Positions 48,623-60,878 of a DNA stretch of 64,000 nucleotides are shown here, one piece after another. The stretch spans positions 1,736,001 to 1,800,000 of the forward strand of contig OZ199840.1 in assembly GCA_964304625.1 (NCBI GenBank), given 5' to 3'. The translations under genes were made by a program, and so were the position numbers. Positions within the stretch are counted from its first letter, which is position 1, and the number at the start of each line of letters is the position of its first letter. Below the pieces are notes generated by a model. It had not been told where the DNA came from and searched no databases. It saw nothing but the letters and a program-made list of their open reading frames with translations. The stretch comes from Kudoa neothunni. Lineage: Eukaryota; Cnidaria.

Positions 48623-49941
48623 TTAACCCTCTAAGGAAGTGTTTCCCAACGTGGGCCCCACGCTCCGTTGCGAAAGTATCGAAATTTTTGGATCTTTAAT
48701 GAACTGCTCTGGTGGGTGGTGGAAAATCTTGAGTGTTGGTGTTACACACATAATTATGACATAATTAGAAAAGGTGAAGTACTTTGAAATCCATATAGCA
48801 ATACAGCGATATACGATATCGTTTATTTTTATGTAACGGTTAATATCATGAAAAATATAAAAAGCAATTTCTAATTATTTGAAAATTAATCACAATATTT
48901 GGCGTGTCCTTCACCCAAATAAAATCAGAATAGTTTGAATCTCAATCATGTCTTATTTTAAATCAAATATCCAGTTTTTTAATCTAATCTAATATAATAT
49001 TGATTAATTACGTATTTATACTATTTATTTTGGGTTCATTAACCCTGTATACACGTAAGTCTTTCCTAATGGAGGTTGGATTATCAAGGGTTTCACTTTA
49101 TGCTGTTTTTAAAGGAACGAAGAGCTAAAGAGGTAAATTTTTAAGGTCCATGGATAAATTAAGTTAGATCTGATTGATAAAATTTTAATTTTAATAAGAA
49201 AAGAGATATATATTAATTTATTTCAAATTTTAATGAGATGGAGAGCTTTATTCTAAATTATAAACAATTTAAGTTAAAAAAATCAATAATTTTGAAGGAA
49301 GCGGAGCACGGAACTTTTTTTCAAGAAAAAGTGGGACGCGATAAAAAAAAAGTTGGAATACACTGCTTTACGGTATCAATGAACAAACTATCCCCAACGA
49401 TTTTGGGAGCGAAATTCATACCAGAGTTTGTTTAAGTAAATTAAAAAAATTGTAATAAATTTGTTCATAATTCATTATAAGCCTTGACACGTTACATTAG
49501 GAGAAAAGTGACATCACTCGCATTACTAATGCTCATAAAACCGTATACGACTAATGTCATAAGTCACAAATTCTTCTGTAACGCACAGAAGTAAAATATG
49601 TAACTACGATGTATTTTATTTTAATTTCTAATTTAATTTATTTTTTCAATATAATGAGTTAAGATAGAATTCATTTTGAACAATAAACACATTTTTTGGA
49701 TGAATAATAAAGGAAAAATTATGATTGGGGTGAATTACATCCCATAATCTTTGGAGGGTGTTTTTTAAATTTTAATGAGTCTCCACATTTTTTTAAAAAC
49801 CAAACACTCACAAACTCTACATAAATAAATTTATAGGTATAGCAATAATTTCAGAAGCATTAAAAAATCAATGAAAGAATATATTATAGGATTAAAACTT
49901 GTTTGGGGGAGAATTTCACCCCAAAATCCTTAAAGGGTTTA
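48623..49941 (+). mobile_element. piggyBac-type non-autonomous element interrupted by a hAT MITE
   Basis: The left end TTAACCCTCTAAGG is split by the hAT element nested at 48637-49365. The interior resumes with ATCCCCAACGATTTTGGG. The right part, 49590-49941, matches the reverse complement of the 7312-7928 element and ends CCTTAAAGGGTTTA, a worn GGGTTAA. Subterminal phrases GGGGTGAATTACATCCC and GAGAATTTCACCCC are the family's GGGG...CCCC motif. No coding capacity. Confidence 0.65.
48637..49365. mobile_element. hAT MITE (copy 1), nested in a piggyBac-type end
   Basis: The left end AAGTGTTTCCCAACGT and the right end, read inward as CAGTGTATTCCAACTT, are flanked by ctctaagg/ctttacgg (6 of 8 identical). 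It is 729 bp long and homologous over its full length to 55757-56474. No transposase. Confidence 0.75.
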
Positions 49942-50630
49942 TACTAAAATATATGTGGTTACTTCCTTTTAGATTTAAAAGTTGGTGAAATTAATAATCT
50001 AAAATATGAAGAAAAAATACGCGATGATTCACCCATTCAACCTGAAATATTAAAAATCAATGGAAACGGAAAAAACGATATTCTAGATCAGTGGTGGGAA
50101 AAGTGCAGTCCGCGGAGGAGTTCAGCAAGTTGAACAATTGGGCGAGCGCACACGATTTTCATAATCTATTAACACCAAAACAACGTTTTTCTTCCATAAA
50201 CCAACTCAAAAATAACTTTTTGACAAATATTTTAGATTTATAAACATTAATTTCACTCGATTAAGTTATCCAATTTGATATTTTAAACGTATATTTTAAT
50301 GCTCAAAAGATTGAGTAGTCCAGTCCATATACCAAAAGTTAGAATCATACTCAACCATTATAGTAGAAAACCACTGGAGTGGTTGACCGACTCCCATGGG
50401 AACACACTTAAGTTTTTTGAACATTGTCTTTCGAGGGTTAATTTATAAACGATTTTTACTATTTATTAAATGAAATAGTTTAACTTTTGCAACTAAGATT
50501 GAAAAGATTGGAATATTTATTAACTAAGAATATGGACACTTAAAAGAAGATATAACACATGATCAGGGAAGAAAAGCACGTCTGCAATGAAGTATTCAAC
50601 GTATTTAAATAATCTTTTCTAAATGCTAGT
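49942..50630. other. Intergenic with a solitary piggyBac-type right end
   Basis: A right terminus TCTTTCGAGGGTTAA ends at 50441, preceded by a GACTCCCATGGGAAC motif like the subterminal blocks of other elements here, but no matching left end was found. A hAT-like CAGTGG start at 50099 and CCACTG at about 50374 lack matching flanks. Confidence 0.4.
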
Positions 50631-53032
50631 TTAACCCTCTAAAGACGCAAAAAGACTACCCTCCAATTACTTTGGGGTCAATATGACCCCAGATTTTTAT
50701 TCGATAAGTTTTAGTAATAAATTTTTATATACTTATTGGTAAATTTTTGAAATTATTCTATCGGAAGAGTTTCGAATAAAACAATAATAAATAATCAATT
50801 AATCCGCCTTAATCACGTTCGCAACATCACTCCCTTCATCGTCTACTCTCGTTAAATTAATATCCTTAAGAATATCCGTTTTTAGGACAAAAAATTACAT
50901 ATCTATAATTTTTATAGGAAAAATGCACTCTATAATTATATTCAAAAGAGAATCTATGTAATAATTCAAACGATTGCAACATTTGTTGGATGAGTGTACT
51001 TGGCAGTAAGGTTTATTACAATCCGAACAACGAAGGAACATTTTTTTATCATTTCCACGAGGGCAATAACTACATCGTGCCCTCTGATTTTTAATTTGAG
51101 GGACATTTGTAATTGGTTCGGAGAAAGGTGATTTTCTTTTGACAACTTTGTTATTATTTGAATTTCGATTGATAAGTGGTTGGTAGAGAGCTTCAGCGAT
51201 TTCTTTTTGAAAGTTACGACGGGTTTTATTTTGGCTATTAAAAATATTCTTGTATAATGCAAAAACATTAATCAAGGATAGATCGAGAATATTGAAAAAA
51301 ACTATCATTGGCCATCTGCGGTTGAATCCGCGAACAGAAACTGAGGCAAGCATTCGGTCAATGGTGTCCACTCCCCCTTTCGCTTTATTGTAGCATATGA
51401 TCATTTCAAGTTTTTTTTTGTGTGAGGTATCAAAGATGTTAATATTGGTGGTTCCAATTGAAATTAGAATGACAGCTTTATTTTTTTTGTTGACATACGA
51501 CGTTAGCATATTTTTCTCAAAACGGGCAAAAGTTGTACTATATAATTCCCTTTTCTCGAAGCAAGCACACAGCTTGGAAGTCCCCTTTTTGTTGTGTCGA
51601 ATAGTACCCAAATATGTCAATTTTTTTTGTAGTAGCTTTAATGCAAGTGAAAAAGAAGAAAGAAATTATTAGTCACGATATTTACTTCTGAATGATGTAT
51701 CAGTTCAGAGAGTGATAGAACAATATCTTCAGCAACATTTAAGTTTCATTCGTTATTTCCATTTTTAACCAGATACGGAGAGATTTTTAAAACAAACTTT
51801 TCAATTGGGTTAACAAGTAAAAAATACTTTAGGCCATGCTTTGCTGGTTTCAAAGGCATATATTGCCTAAATGGGGTGTCTTCCCTTGAACGAAACCAAC
51901 TGCTCGTCAATTGTGACGTCTTGAACTGGGTAGAAACATTTTGGAAATTATCTTTCCACATTTCCCACACCTCACGTATTGGGTAAAATTTATCCGTGGT
52001 TCTTCTCTCTGATCTATTTTTTACGTCATCGAAATGAAGAGATCGTGAGATTTGTTAAAATCTTGTCCTCGAAAAAATTTGTCTGTACATTTCTTTGCCT
52101 TCAGAAACCTTGAACAATTCTGTAATGGGCTCCTCCCGATCTTTTTTAACAAACATAAGGATAAGAATACCTAAATATCCATCAAACTCTGTGTAGTCGA
52201 TGCCAGTCCAATTATCTTTAAAATGGCTACGCCCAAAAGTGTTCGTACATGCAATAATTCTTTCACGAATACTTGTACTGAACATTATGGAAAGACAGTC
52301 AAGAATATTACGAACTCTTTGTAAACAATAAGCCGTCGGACCGGGATGCGAGTTCATTTTATTTTCAGCTGATGTTTTAGAAACAACAGGTTTGGTTAAG
52401 CTCCAGGTGATTCCACTTTACTAGTTGTGAAGCTATCGGTTTCAACAATTTCCAAAAGTTCATCTGACAATTCATATTCACCATTTGATATATCAACACC
52501 ATTCATCATCCCGCGATAAAAATGCGCATAATATTGTGGTTGCTCATGTATTATTGTAATATAATGTTGAATAAAACAAGATCATTGCTTTATCATGTAA
52601 TTTATTATAGTTAAAATATAGTTCAAAATATATTATTTTCTAATTAACTCTTAAAACAATCACAATACAATTTTGTTAATTCAATGATCATGAGCGAAAT
52701 GAAGATGCAATAAGCCGATGAAGATTAAATGAGATTAATTAATGTATATAATATCTTTTTACTCGAAATTCAACCATTAGAATTTTTTTAATATTTTACC
52801 ATTGTGATTATAAAAATTTATCAATAAAATATATCAAACAAAAATCTGGGCCCATATTGACCCCAATGTAATTGGAGGATAGATTTTTTTATTATTTTTC
52901 GTTGAAATTACCACTACAAAATAATAGGAGAATAGATGGAATCTTGTGACATAAAGATGAAACCTAACAAAGTTACTGGAGAATTAATTAGGCTTTGGGG
53001 TCAGATTGACCCCAATGTCCATAGAGGGTTAA
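50631..53032 (-). mobile_element. piggyBac element 1
   Basis: The element is bounded by TTAA on both sides. The left end is TTAACCCTCTAAAGAC and the right end, read inward, TTAACCCTCTATGGAC. Near each end is a subterminal block with CCTCCAATTAC and GGGGTCAATATGACCCC (left 50674-50690; right copy near 52848-52864, read inward with one arm changed), plus a third GGGGTCAGATTGACCCC at 52997-53013. Total length is about 2.4 kb, the normal size for piggyBac. The transposase inside is broken, so the copy would depend on another source. Confidence 0.9.
50895..52357 (-). pseudogene. piggyBac transposase (DDE_Tnp_1_7), disrupted
   Basis: Cut-and-paste transposase for TTAA sites. The N-terminal piece (52357-52055) has HFKDNWTGIDYTEFDGYLG and LFKVSEGKEMYRQIFSRTRF. 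The middle piece (about 51970-51746) has the FRQYMPLKPAKHGLKYF block. The C-terminal piece (51620-50895) has SKLCACFEKRELY, YNKAKGGVDTIDRML, RRWPMIVFFNILD, and a cysteine-rich zinc ribbon (RCSYCPRG, LRCSDCNKPYC, HSSNKC). The three pieces lie in different frames, with stops around 52055 and between 51746 and 51620, so no full-length enzyme can be made. Confidence 0.85.
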
Positions 53033-53828
53033 TATACACAGAGGCATATGTTCCGATATAGTGAAAATTTATATTAGAATTGAATGCTCAAATTGAGTTC
53101 CAGAAGAAGAATTTATAAATAAAAATCCTAGAAATATTTTTACTTTAAATATTTTATTTTTATATGTGCTACATTGTATATGTCGTATGGTGATGGGTGG
53201 TACGTTTATCCAGAATTATGATTAAATAGTTCTCCGGTTTTCAGTACCGTAAATCCGGATAATCGAACATTTATCGACACTTAGTTTCAATATAATCCTA
53301 ATAAAATTTAAAATCTCTTCCGGATAGCGCTATTTTCGGATTATCGAGGTTCAACTATATACGGAGTCGTCTATTCAAGTTTATCGGATTGACGGAATTT
53401 TCCTCATAATAACTAGCTTTGTATTCTATGAATGGCCATTACAAACTTTTAAATATAAACAGTATATTGCTGATAATATTCTAAATAACAAACTATATAA
53501 AAATCGTTGAGATGGATTACAGCCCGTAAATTTTGGGAAGGAGTGCGTTTTTGTGCATTTAGAGGAGTAAGTGATTATTGAGAATGAAGAATTTTATTTA
53601 TTTTGGGGCTATTAAATTGTAAAACATGTTTTTTGAGTAAATTTAAAAATTCCTGAACTATTTTACTCTTAATTAAAAAAGATACAAACATCAAATATGA
53701 AATATAAAATTTAATGAACTAAACAAAAATATACGTATTTTTCACGGGTTAATTCATGTTTAATATGATATATCTATTATATCCCTACCTATATAACAAA
53801 TTAATTTCGTTTTTAATTAATAATGATT
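53033..53828. other. Spacer between piggyBac 1 and Kunitz gene 1
   Basis: AT-rich; the last 130 bp are homologous to, but diverged from, 60750-60878 (3' flank of the second Kunitz gene). No other features. Confidence 0.45.
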
Positions 53829-55455
53829 TTACCAGCATACAGGAAGTAGCAAAAACCAAACACATTTTGACTGATTTATTTCAGAAGTTTCAACTGCTTT
53901 TCTATGTACATCCGGATCTGAAGTAGAAGCACCACTAGATACTATCTCAGTTCTGACAGTTTCTGTGTCTAAAACCACTGGAACGTCTTTCGAAGAGTCA
54001 GGTCTTTGTGTTTGATCACCTGTAATACGTGAACTCAGTTCGCCGCTCTGAGTTAGTTGTCCACCACCACCTCCTTGATTTGAGACAACAGAAGCAGGTG
54101 TCAATGGTGTTTTACAAATCGCATTGCAGTCGTCTATTTTTTTAAAATTATTCAGGTTCATTTCCTTTCCATTAAATGTAAACTGTTTGCACGAACCAGT
54201 GTTATCTACGGACTTTTCATAATAAAATCGAGGTAACTGATACATATCGCCTGTTTTAGCATCTCCAACCATTGGTTGATTGCACACGTCAACAGCTTTA
54301 AGTTCCCCAATATGGGCAGCTATTTTATTTAAACGTATAAAAAATTAAATATTCCACTTTTAGTTGATGAATTACTTGCAGGACAAAAACTTGCACACAA
54401 CTCCGCTGAACTAAATATATTATTCTCGCCATCGTCGAGTTTGAATGTTTGAGCAGGAGTTACAGATAAAAATGGTAAGCAAGCTTTTCTCTTTTTGTTA
54501 AAATAATAATATTCTTTTACGCTGGCTTCAGCATTAACTATACTTTGGGATGGAATTTGGAAAGGAACAGTATGGTTGCATGCAGCAACATAGTCAGCTA
54601 TATTTGATTATGACATCAATCGTAATAAAATGAATACTTATGCATGTATCAACGCAGGTTGGTAGATCATCAAAATAACCTCTTCGAGCCGTTCCACCAA
54701 CAGCTGCATATACGCATTTCTTTTTGTCCTTATGAAGAACAATACCCATTTTTGGAGTATCACTATCTACTTCTGCCGCAAAAAGACAGTCAAACTCATT
54801 GGGTGTTTTAGTCAGTGTGGCTGCATCAGGACTTCCATCAACTACACCATTCTTATCATCTAAAAAATTTAATTTTAAATTTGTGTACTTCAATAATTTT
54901 AATAGAATTACTTCGACAGGCGTTTTCACATTCAGTTTTTGAATCAAAATTATTAGCATTTCCACCACATCCAGTGTATTTAAATTGATAGCAAGAATTT
55001 TTATGACCACTACCAACTGCAGATGTTGAGTAATACCATCTTACCAATTTTTCCTCATCTGCTACTTTACAGGAACCTGGCTCTTTAGGTAATTCACAGG
55101 CCCTTGATTTTTCTTCGGGTGTAAATCTAACTAATGGTTGTTTTATAATCTGTAAATAAAATACGATTTACGATGGTTTTCACAAACAGCTTTTGATACA
55201 AAATTGTTAAAATTTCCCAATGAGCCCAGATATTTAAATGGTTTGCATTTTGCCGTTTGAATGTCAACGTACCATCTATCGACTATAGCTGCAGCTTGTT
55301 GGTCAGTAGTCATCCAGGAAGGAGGTGCACCCTCGTCCTTGACATAAGAATCCAACGCTCGTTCTATGCGAATATAATCATATTTATAAGAATTTGTTGT
55401 TGTTACCAAGTGAGACAGTCACTAAAAATAAAGAAAAGATGACAACACTATGCAT
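53829..55455 (-). CDS. Secreted multi-Kunitz protein, copy 1
   Basis: Six exons are inferred: 55455-55407, 55363-55172, 55130-54912, 54859-54638, 54597-54376 and 54319-53829 (introns 43, 41, 52, 40 and 56 nt, all phase 1), giving 464 residues. Signal peptide MHSVVIFSLFLVTVSL, then five Kunitz/BPTI-like domains, one per exon. Domain 1 keeps only two Cys (the 30-51 pair of BPTI numbering). Domain 2 has all six, with Lys after the second Cys (GSCK) as the likely reactive-site residue and WYYSTSAVG, GCGGNANNF. Domains 3, 4 and 5 keep the 5-55 and 30-51 pairs but lack 14-38. A Gly/Ser/Thr/acidic tail ends in a short hydrophobic CVWFLLLPVCW. Domain 2 could inhibit trypsin-like proteases; the others may be binding scaffolds. 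The exon 2 to 3 junction uses acceptor ccattag to keep frame. Confidence 0.85.
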
Positions 55456-55619
55456 ATATTGGTAAAAAAATAATACACATTCGTTTCATTACGAAACAAT
55501 AGCACTAATTGATTAAAGAATAATTTTTAAATCAATTGATATATCAATAGAGTAAATTTAATCTGTTAATAATATTATAGCATTTATTTGATAACTTTCT
55601 TTCATAATATTAACAAAAC
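54038..55619 (-). repeat. Near-identical tract of the Kunitz tandem duplication, copy 1
   Basis: This 1582-bp stretch (five exons, part of the sixth, all introns and about 160 bp of 5' flank) has no difference I could see from 61085-62666, offset 7047 bp. Outside it the copies differ sharply. Confidence 0.85.
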
Positions 55620-55756
55620 TTGATAATTTGTAATCACCACAAAACAGTTTTTTGTCTGAGACGAAGTAATACAAAAAAGTAACAATAATCGCATAATTAT
55701 TAAACGAAAAATAAATTTGTGAATGAATTTAAAATTTCAAGCTTAACCTTCTAAAA

Positions 55757-56474
55757 CGGTGTTTCCCAACGTGAGGCGTGAAAAATTTTTGGTGGGCATG
55801 GAAATCATTGAACGTTTAATGAACGGCTCTTGTAGGACGTGGGAAATCCGGGGCGTTGCAGTGACTTGGATAATTGTGAGATAATTAGGCAGTATGGCGT
55901 GAATTGAAATCAATACTTCGATTTTTGATCTTATTTATTTTTAAGCGAACGTTAATATCATAAAAGAAGCACTGATCAATTTATATAAAAAATATAAAAA
56001 CGTTTAACATGGTTTTTGCTCAATATAATCGGAATGATTATAACTCAAATGTTGTCAAATTTATAACTGTGATCCCCTCTTTTTTGACTTATCTAAAGAT
56101 TATATTGATTAATTGTCAACATTAATTATTTAATTTCGATTTATAAGCTCCGAATGCAGAAAAGTTTTGCCTGGCACCGGTTGGATTACCACAAATTTCA
56201 CTTAACGCGGTTTTTGACTGAATGAAGAAGTAAAAATGTTAATTTTTAAAGTTCATCTATGAATTAAATTAGATCTGATCAAATATATTTTAATTCTAAT
56301 TCTAATGAAAAAGAAATATATATTAGTCATTTTCTAATTTTAAAGTGGCATGAAGCTTGATTCAAAATTTTAAGCAGTTTACGTTAAAAAATCAATACAT
56401 TTGAAAAAGGTGGGGTGAGGAACTTATTTTAAAGAAAAAGTGGGACGCGGTAGAAAAAACTTTGGGAAACACTG
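55757..56474. mobile_element. hAT MITE (copy 2), nested in the piggyBac 2 end
   Basis: The left end CGGTGTTTCCCAACGT and the right end, read inward as CAGTGTTTCCCAAAGT, are flanked by ttctaaaa/ctctaaca (6 of 8 identical). It is 718 bp long and homologous to 48637-49365 throughout, for example TTTAATGAACGGCTCTTG against TTTAATGAACTGCTCTGG. No coding capacity. Confidence 0.8.
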
Positions 56475-56786
56475 CTCTAACACTGTTGGGTGTAATACAC
56501 TCCAAGCCGATGTTATTATTGGCAAATCTTACTTATTCATTTTTTCCGTCGCTTTAAATTCTAGTTATTCCATAAGTTTATGTTACTCTTTAAATTTTAT
56601 AAAAAAATTCTAATAAATAAAAATTAAAAAATTTTGATAAAAATTATCCTCCAACACTTTTGGTGTTTAAAACACCAAAAGATTTTTTTGGCTAAAATAA
56701 TAGAAATAAATATATTTATTTAGGATGTACAACATTAATGATTTAAAACCTATAGTTATTCCTAACTCTTGAGATTCGTATGGTAA

Positions 56787-57774
56787 TTAACCCTCGTGGG
56801 ACCAGCTGGGGTCATTTGTGGCTCCAATTTCGGTAGATTAACTTTTTTCGCACATTGAATTAAATGGGAGGGCTCAAAAATTCTGGTTTCCTTAATTATA
56901 GTCTGTAATTGATAATTATAAAGTTATGAAGAAAAAAATATATTTAATGATTTAAATATTTTACTTTTAATAAGTGATGTGCTCGCTACTTCATTCGAAA
57001 GTAGTTGTTACGAAATGATATCAAAATAATAAGTATTATAAAGAAAACTAATGATATTAATTTGCATTAAAAAGCGTTAGAGGATTATTATAAGCGTAAT
57101 AAACACATTTTTTAGTTTCGCGCCGATGAACCCCGTTCTAATTTGGTGATTATACAGTGATTATACTCTAGAAGAGATTTCAACACAAAATGTAATGGAA
57201 GGACGGCATGCATCAAATTTTTACTTTAAATCAATAAGAAGAATAAACAAAATCAGTTATTAGCCTTAAAATATATTTATTTTTTACTAAAAATATGATT
57301 TATAATCTCCACATTTGAATAATTATAAGTTAGTTGGGATGGGGGTTTCTGTTTAATAATAATGATCTAATTATAAACTACAGTTGCATATACGTATTAT
57401 CGAGCCGCGCCGCGGATTGTAATAATCAATGATTGGGATATCACGCTCAAAGTTCACATTAAAACTCGACTAGATGTTCTATAATTATCGTTATCTTCTT
57501 GAAATGTTATAACGTAATGGTATCTATCTATTTAAGACATTATATTCTTGAATATACAAATAACATGGTTTATGGAGCGATGTAATCATATAATGGTAAA
57601 TTAGCGGTGGTAGAAATTCCATCACCTAATTTTTATTAAATACACACAATGATTATAACCACTAGACGGATTAAAAGAATATAACTGCTTAACAAATGAA
57701 AAAGTCCTGGGGTAAAAAATGACCTCTGTTGGTTCCTTGCATGAGTTTTTTCAAGTCGGTTCTTCGAGGTTTAA
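56787..57774. mobile_element. piggyBac-type MITE nested in piggyBac 2
   Basis: TTAA occurs at both edges: left TTAACCCTCGTGGGACC, right, read inward, TTAAACCTCGAAGAACC. Subterminal GGGGTCATTTGTGGCTCC is mirrored by GAGGTCATTTTTTACCCC. It is 988 bp long and AT-rich, with no ORF. It belongs to a different subfamily (CCCTCG) from its host (CCCTCTAA). Confidence 0.65.
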
Positions 57775-57849
57775 ATAAATTTGCTTGCGCTATGCTATAG
57801 TTATCTTATATAATAAAAGATCATGTCTTAAATATTTGATAATATTGTA

Positions 57850-59421
57850 ATGAGCGGTCTTAGTGTTTATAGTGACGATTTATGTTCATTTAGCAGCGAA
57901 TTGGGGGGGGGGGTCAAATTATAGAAGAGGTTGGAATTACTGATGATGAACCTGGAATTCCGGAAGCACATAGAAACATGTTAACTAGCGACTGAGGAAT
58001 TACATGGAATTTATCCAAGTCATCTACGACTAAAACATGCCAAAAAACATTATGAATTCTTTACCTGGAGCTACAGGTTATGCGACGTCCAAGATACTAT
58101 ATTTGCTGAATTGTTTCCCTCTGTTTTTCTACGATGATACATGCCATCAAATTATTTCATTTACAAATTTTCCAGCATGTTTGGAGTACATCATTTTAAA
58201 GAAGACTGGATTACCTCAGACGTTGCGGAATTTAAAGGTTACGTTGGTCTTCTCGTATTGATGGCTACTTATAGAGACCGACAAAAGCTTTTATGTGATC
58301 TCTTCAGTGTAAAAGAAGGAAAGGAGATATACAGAAAGCTTTTTTCACTCCGTCAATTCACTCGAGCACTTCATTTCGATGATTTTAATACACAATTGGA
58401 ACGGGAAAAAATTGACAAATTTTTCCCCATCCGTGATGTATGGGTATGAAATCAATAATCAATGGACTGATTTATTACCCAGATGTTTTCCCCAAAACAA
58501 GATGTAACCGTAGACGAACAACTAGTTTTGTTCAAGGGAAGATGCCCTTTTCGACAATACATGCCGATGAAACCGGAAAAGTATGGCCTAAGTTTTTTTA
58601 TTAGTTGATCCAATGGCAAACTATATCTATAACATCAGTATATATCTTTGAAGAAATAATTACGAAATCATTTCGACAATGCGGATTGGGTGAAAGTGTT
58701 GTTCTTTCACTATCAACACCACTATTCCGTTCAGGTAGGAATGTTGTAGCAGACAATTTTTTTTTGCACTCTCCCTTGCGAAATATTTATTTCAGAAAAA
58801 GTTTACCTCCCTGTCTTCTACCCCCAAGGAAAAGAACCCTCTACAGTAGTACTTTCGTATATTACGAAAAATTCATGCTGACGTCTTATGTTTGTAATAA
58901 GTCCAAAGCGGTAATTCTGTTGACGAGTGGTACTACTAATGACTCTGTTAGCGATGAGTCAACTAAGTGTAAGCATCAAAGGATTTTAAATTATAACGAA
59001 ACAAAAAGGGGACTCGATAACATCGATAGGATATTAGAGTCGGTTTCTGTACGCAGATTCGCAAGAAGATGACCTCTAATAGCGTCTTTAACATGGTGGA
59101 TCTATCTCTAGTCAACATATTTGCAGTATTTATGGATATTTTTAATGGTAGCACCACAACCTGGCGTAATTTTTTGAAACAGATGACCGAAGAACTTTAC
59201 AATCCGTTATTGACAAAAAATTCGTCCGAAAATAAAGTCATCAAGAAAACATTTAAGTAAATCATTGTTTCGAAAAAGAATTCACTTATGAGCTCCAAAC
59301 AATCTAGATGTGAGTACTGTGAGCGAAGTAAAGATAAAAAACAAATAAATGGTGCCAGAGATGCTAGAGGTATTATTATTTAGATCACTCCTCAAATCCT
59401 TGTTTTAGTTGCAATAAATAA
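57850..59421 (+). pseudogene. piggyBac transposase of element 2, disrupted
   Basis: Starts MSGLSVYSDDLCSFSSELG, followed by a G-run. The N-terminal half, in several frames, carries HFKEDWITSDVAEFKGYVGL and LFSVKEGKEIYRKLFSLRQF. Then come EQLVLFKGRCPFRQYMP (first catalytic region), LFRSGRNVVADNFF, YNETKRGLDNIDRILESV and RNFLKQMTEELYNPLL. It ends with the start of a zinc ribbon (SRCEYCERSK). At least four frame changes or stops are evident (after about 57975, near 58175, near 58450 and near 59070). Related to the enzyme of element 1 but clearly a different subfamily. Confidence 0.8.
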
Positions 59422-59931
59422 ACATATTTTTGTATATTTTCATTAATACGTGTTTTGGGTTAACTATTTTGGCAAAAAAATCTATTTATAAACATTAAGT
59501 TAACTGAAAATATCCAAGGATATTTTACGAACACTTGCAGATGTTATTACGAAAAGATTGAATGCTTAAAACTAACGCATATTTTCCTCTGTTCTCTGTC
59601 GACGATTTTTGTATTATTCTAAAATAATAAACGATCGATTTATCTAAGTATTTCAAGCAACAAAAAATTGGAATGTATTACGCTCCAAAAGTGTTCGAGG
59701 TAAGTGATTTTTTGGATCGTTAGAGGGTTAAAATCGAAAGTAAATTCACGTGTTATGTATAAAAGATTAATTTGGTCTATAATTGTTTAGCTATTGACTT
59801 AAAACTTTAACATTTATTTGGTTAAATTATTTTAGAGGTTACATTTTACAAAAAAATAATATAAGAATTCGGATACTTCTCAAGTTCATTCGAGAGCTGG
59901 TGTACTTTTTTGGTCAACTATCGGAATAGAG

Positions 59932-60554
59932 CAATGGTTCTCAAATATTTTTTTGAAATGGAATCCATTTACATTATTTGTATATATAATGGAAACCTTA
60001 TTTACTGTAACCAATTTAGGTTAGTTCAACAAATTTTGATGGGTTAATTCTTATTATAATAAAAAAATATATTATTTGTAACAAACCTATCGAAATTGTA
60101 ATAGCTAGTAGATATTATAATAAAGAAAAAAATTTAAACCACACAGTGTATCGGAACATATTCCTTGTTTTTTAACTAATCCCTGTAGATCATTCATTTG
60201 TAAGTTCACTATTTTTTGTCTTCATTTAATGACGTTTTTGTACTTATTGTTTTTAATCGTCGATCCATTCTAAGGCTTTCGAAATAATCAAAATAATTTG
60301 TTGAATAGAAGAAATACTTGTGTTAATAGCGAAGCAGTTAAATCTTCCTGTAGCTGCTCAGCTAACGGACAATGACCTGCTATCACCAGTGCTGCCAACT
60401 GTGGCTACCAGTGAAACTCACTTACATCGTAAGATACGATCTGAATCGATTTCTTATTTTATGATTAAATTTTATTTTTCACTATAATTTTGTGGAACAC
60501 CTGCCTTTGCTCCATGGAACCCAAAGGTTTGGTGGACCCTTTTGAGAGCCGTCG
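59932..60554. mobile_element. hAT MITE with a clear target duplication
   Basis: The left end CAATGGTTCTCAAAT and the right end, read inward as CGACGGCTCTCAAAA, are flanked by gaatagag/gaataaag (7 of 8). Subterminal TGGAATCCATTTAC and TGGACCCTTTTGAG are hAT-like. It is 623 bp long with no ORF, and lies between piggyBac 2 and Kunitz gene 2. Confidence 0.75.
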
Positions 60555-60562
60555 GAATAAAG

Positions 60563-60878
60563 AGTTAAATCATTAATAAATTTTTATTTCATTTTTATAT
60601 AATACTAATTACATCAATCAGTGGTAAGTCTTGTGTCATTAGAAGGATAAGTGCACATTGGACAAGAAATATTTTAAGAATTTTTGTATTATAAAATTTT
60701 GAATTATTTATCATTTAATTAATCAAAAGGGATAAGAGGATCAATTATAAAAACCAAGATTAAATAAATTAACAAAAAAAATAGATGGTTTTCATGAGCA
60801 AATTCATCATTTATGTGCTATTTCCGTTTTCGTACCTACATAATAAATTAATTTTGATTTTTGATTAATATTGTTTTA
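60563..60878. other. 3' flank of Kunitz gene 2
   Basis: AT-rich; homologous at its right end to the corresponding flank of Kunitz gene 1 but with many differences. Confidence 0.45.

Larger units (their letters stand above)
55743..59731 (+). mobile_element. piggyBac element 2, with two nested insertions
   Basis: The left terminus TTAACCTTCTAA starts at 55743 and is interrupted after 14 bp by a hAT MITE; it resumes as CTCTAACACTGTTGGGTG at 56475. The right terminus GGATCGTTAGAGGGTTAA ends at 59731. Subterminal motifs on both sides resemble each other (TGTAATACACTCC left, TGTATTACGCTCC right), with a further CCTCCAACACTTTTGGTG at about 56648. Without the inserts it would be about 2.3 kb. It carries a broken transposase and lies between the two Kunitz genes. 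Confidence 0.75.

Noticed and set aside
50099-50374. hAT MITE starting CAGTGGTGGGAAAAG and ending CCACTG
   Set aside because: Inverted match is only six to seven bases and the 8-bp flanks (ttctagat, gagtggtt) do not agree.
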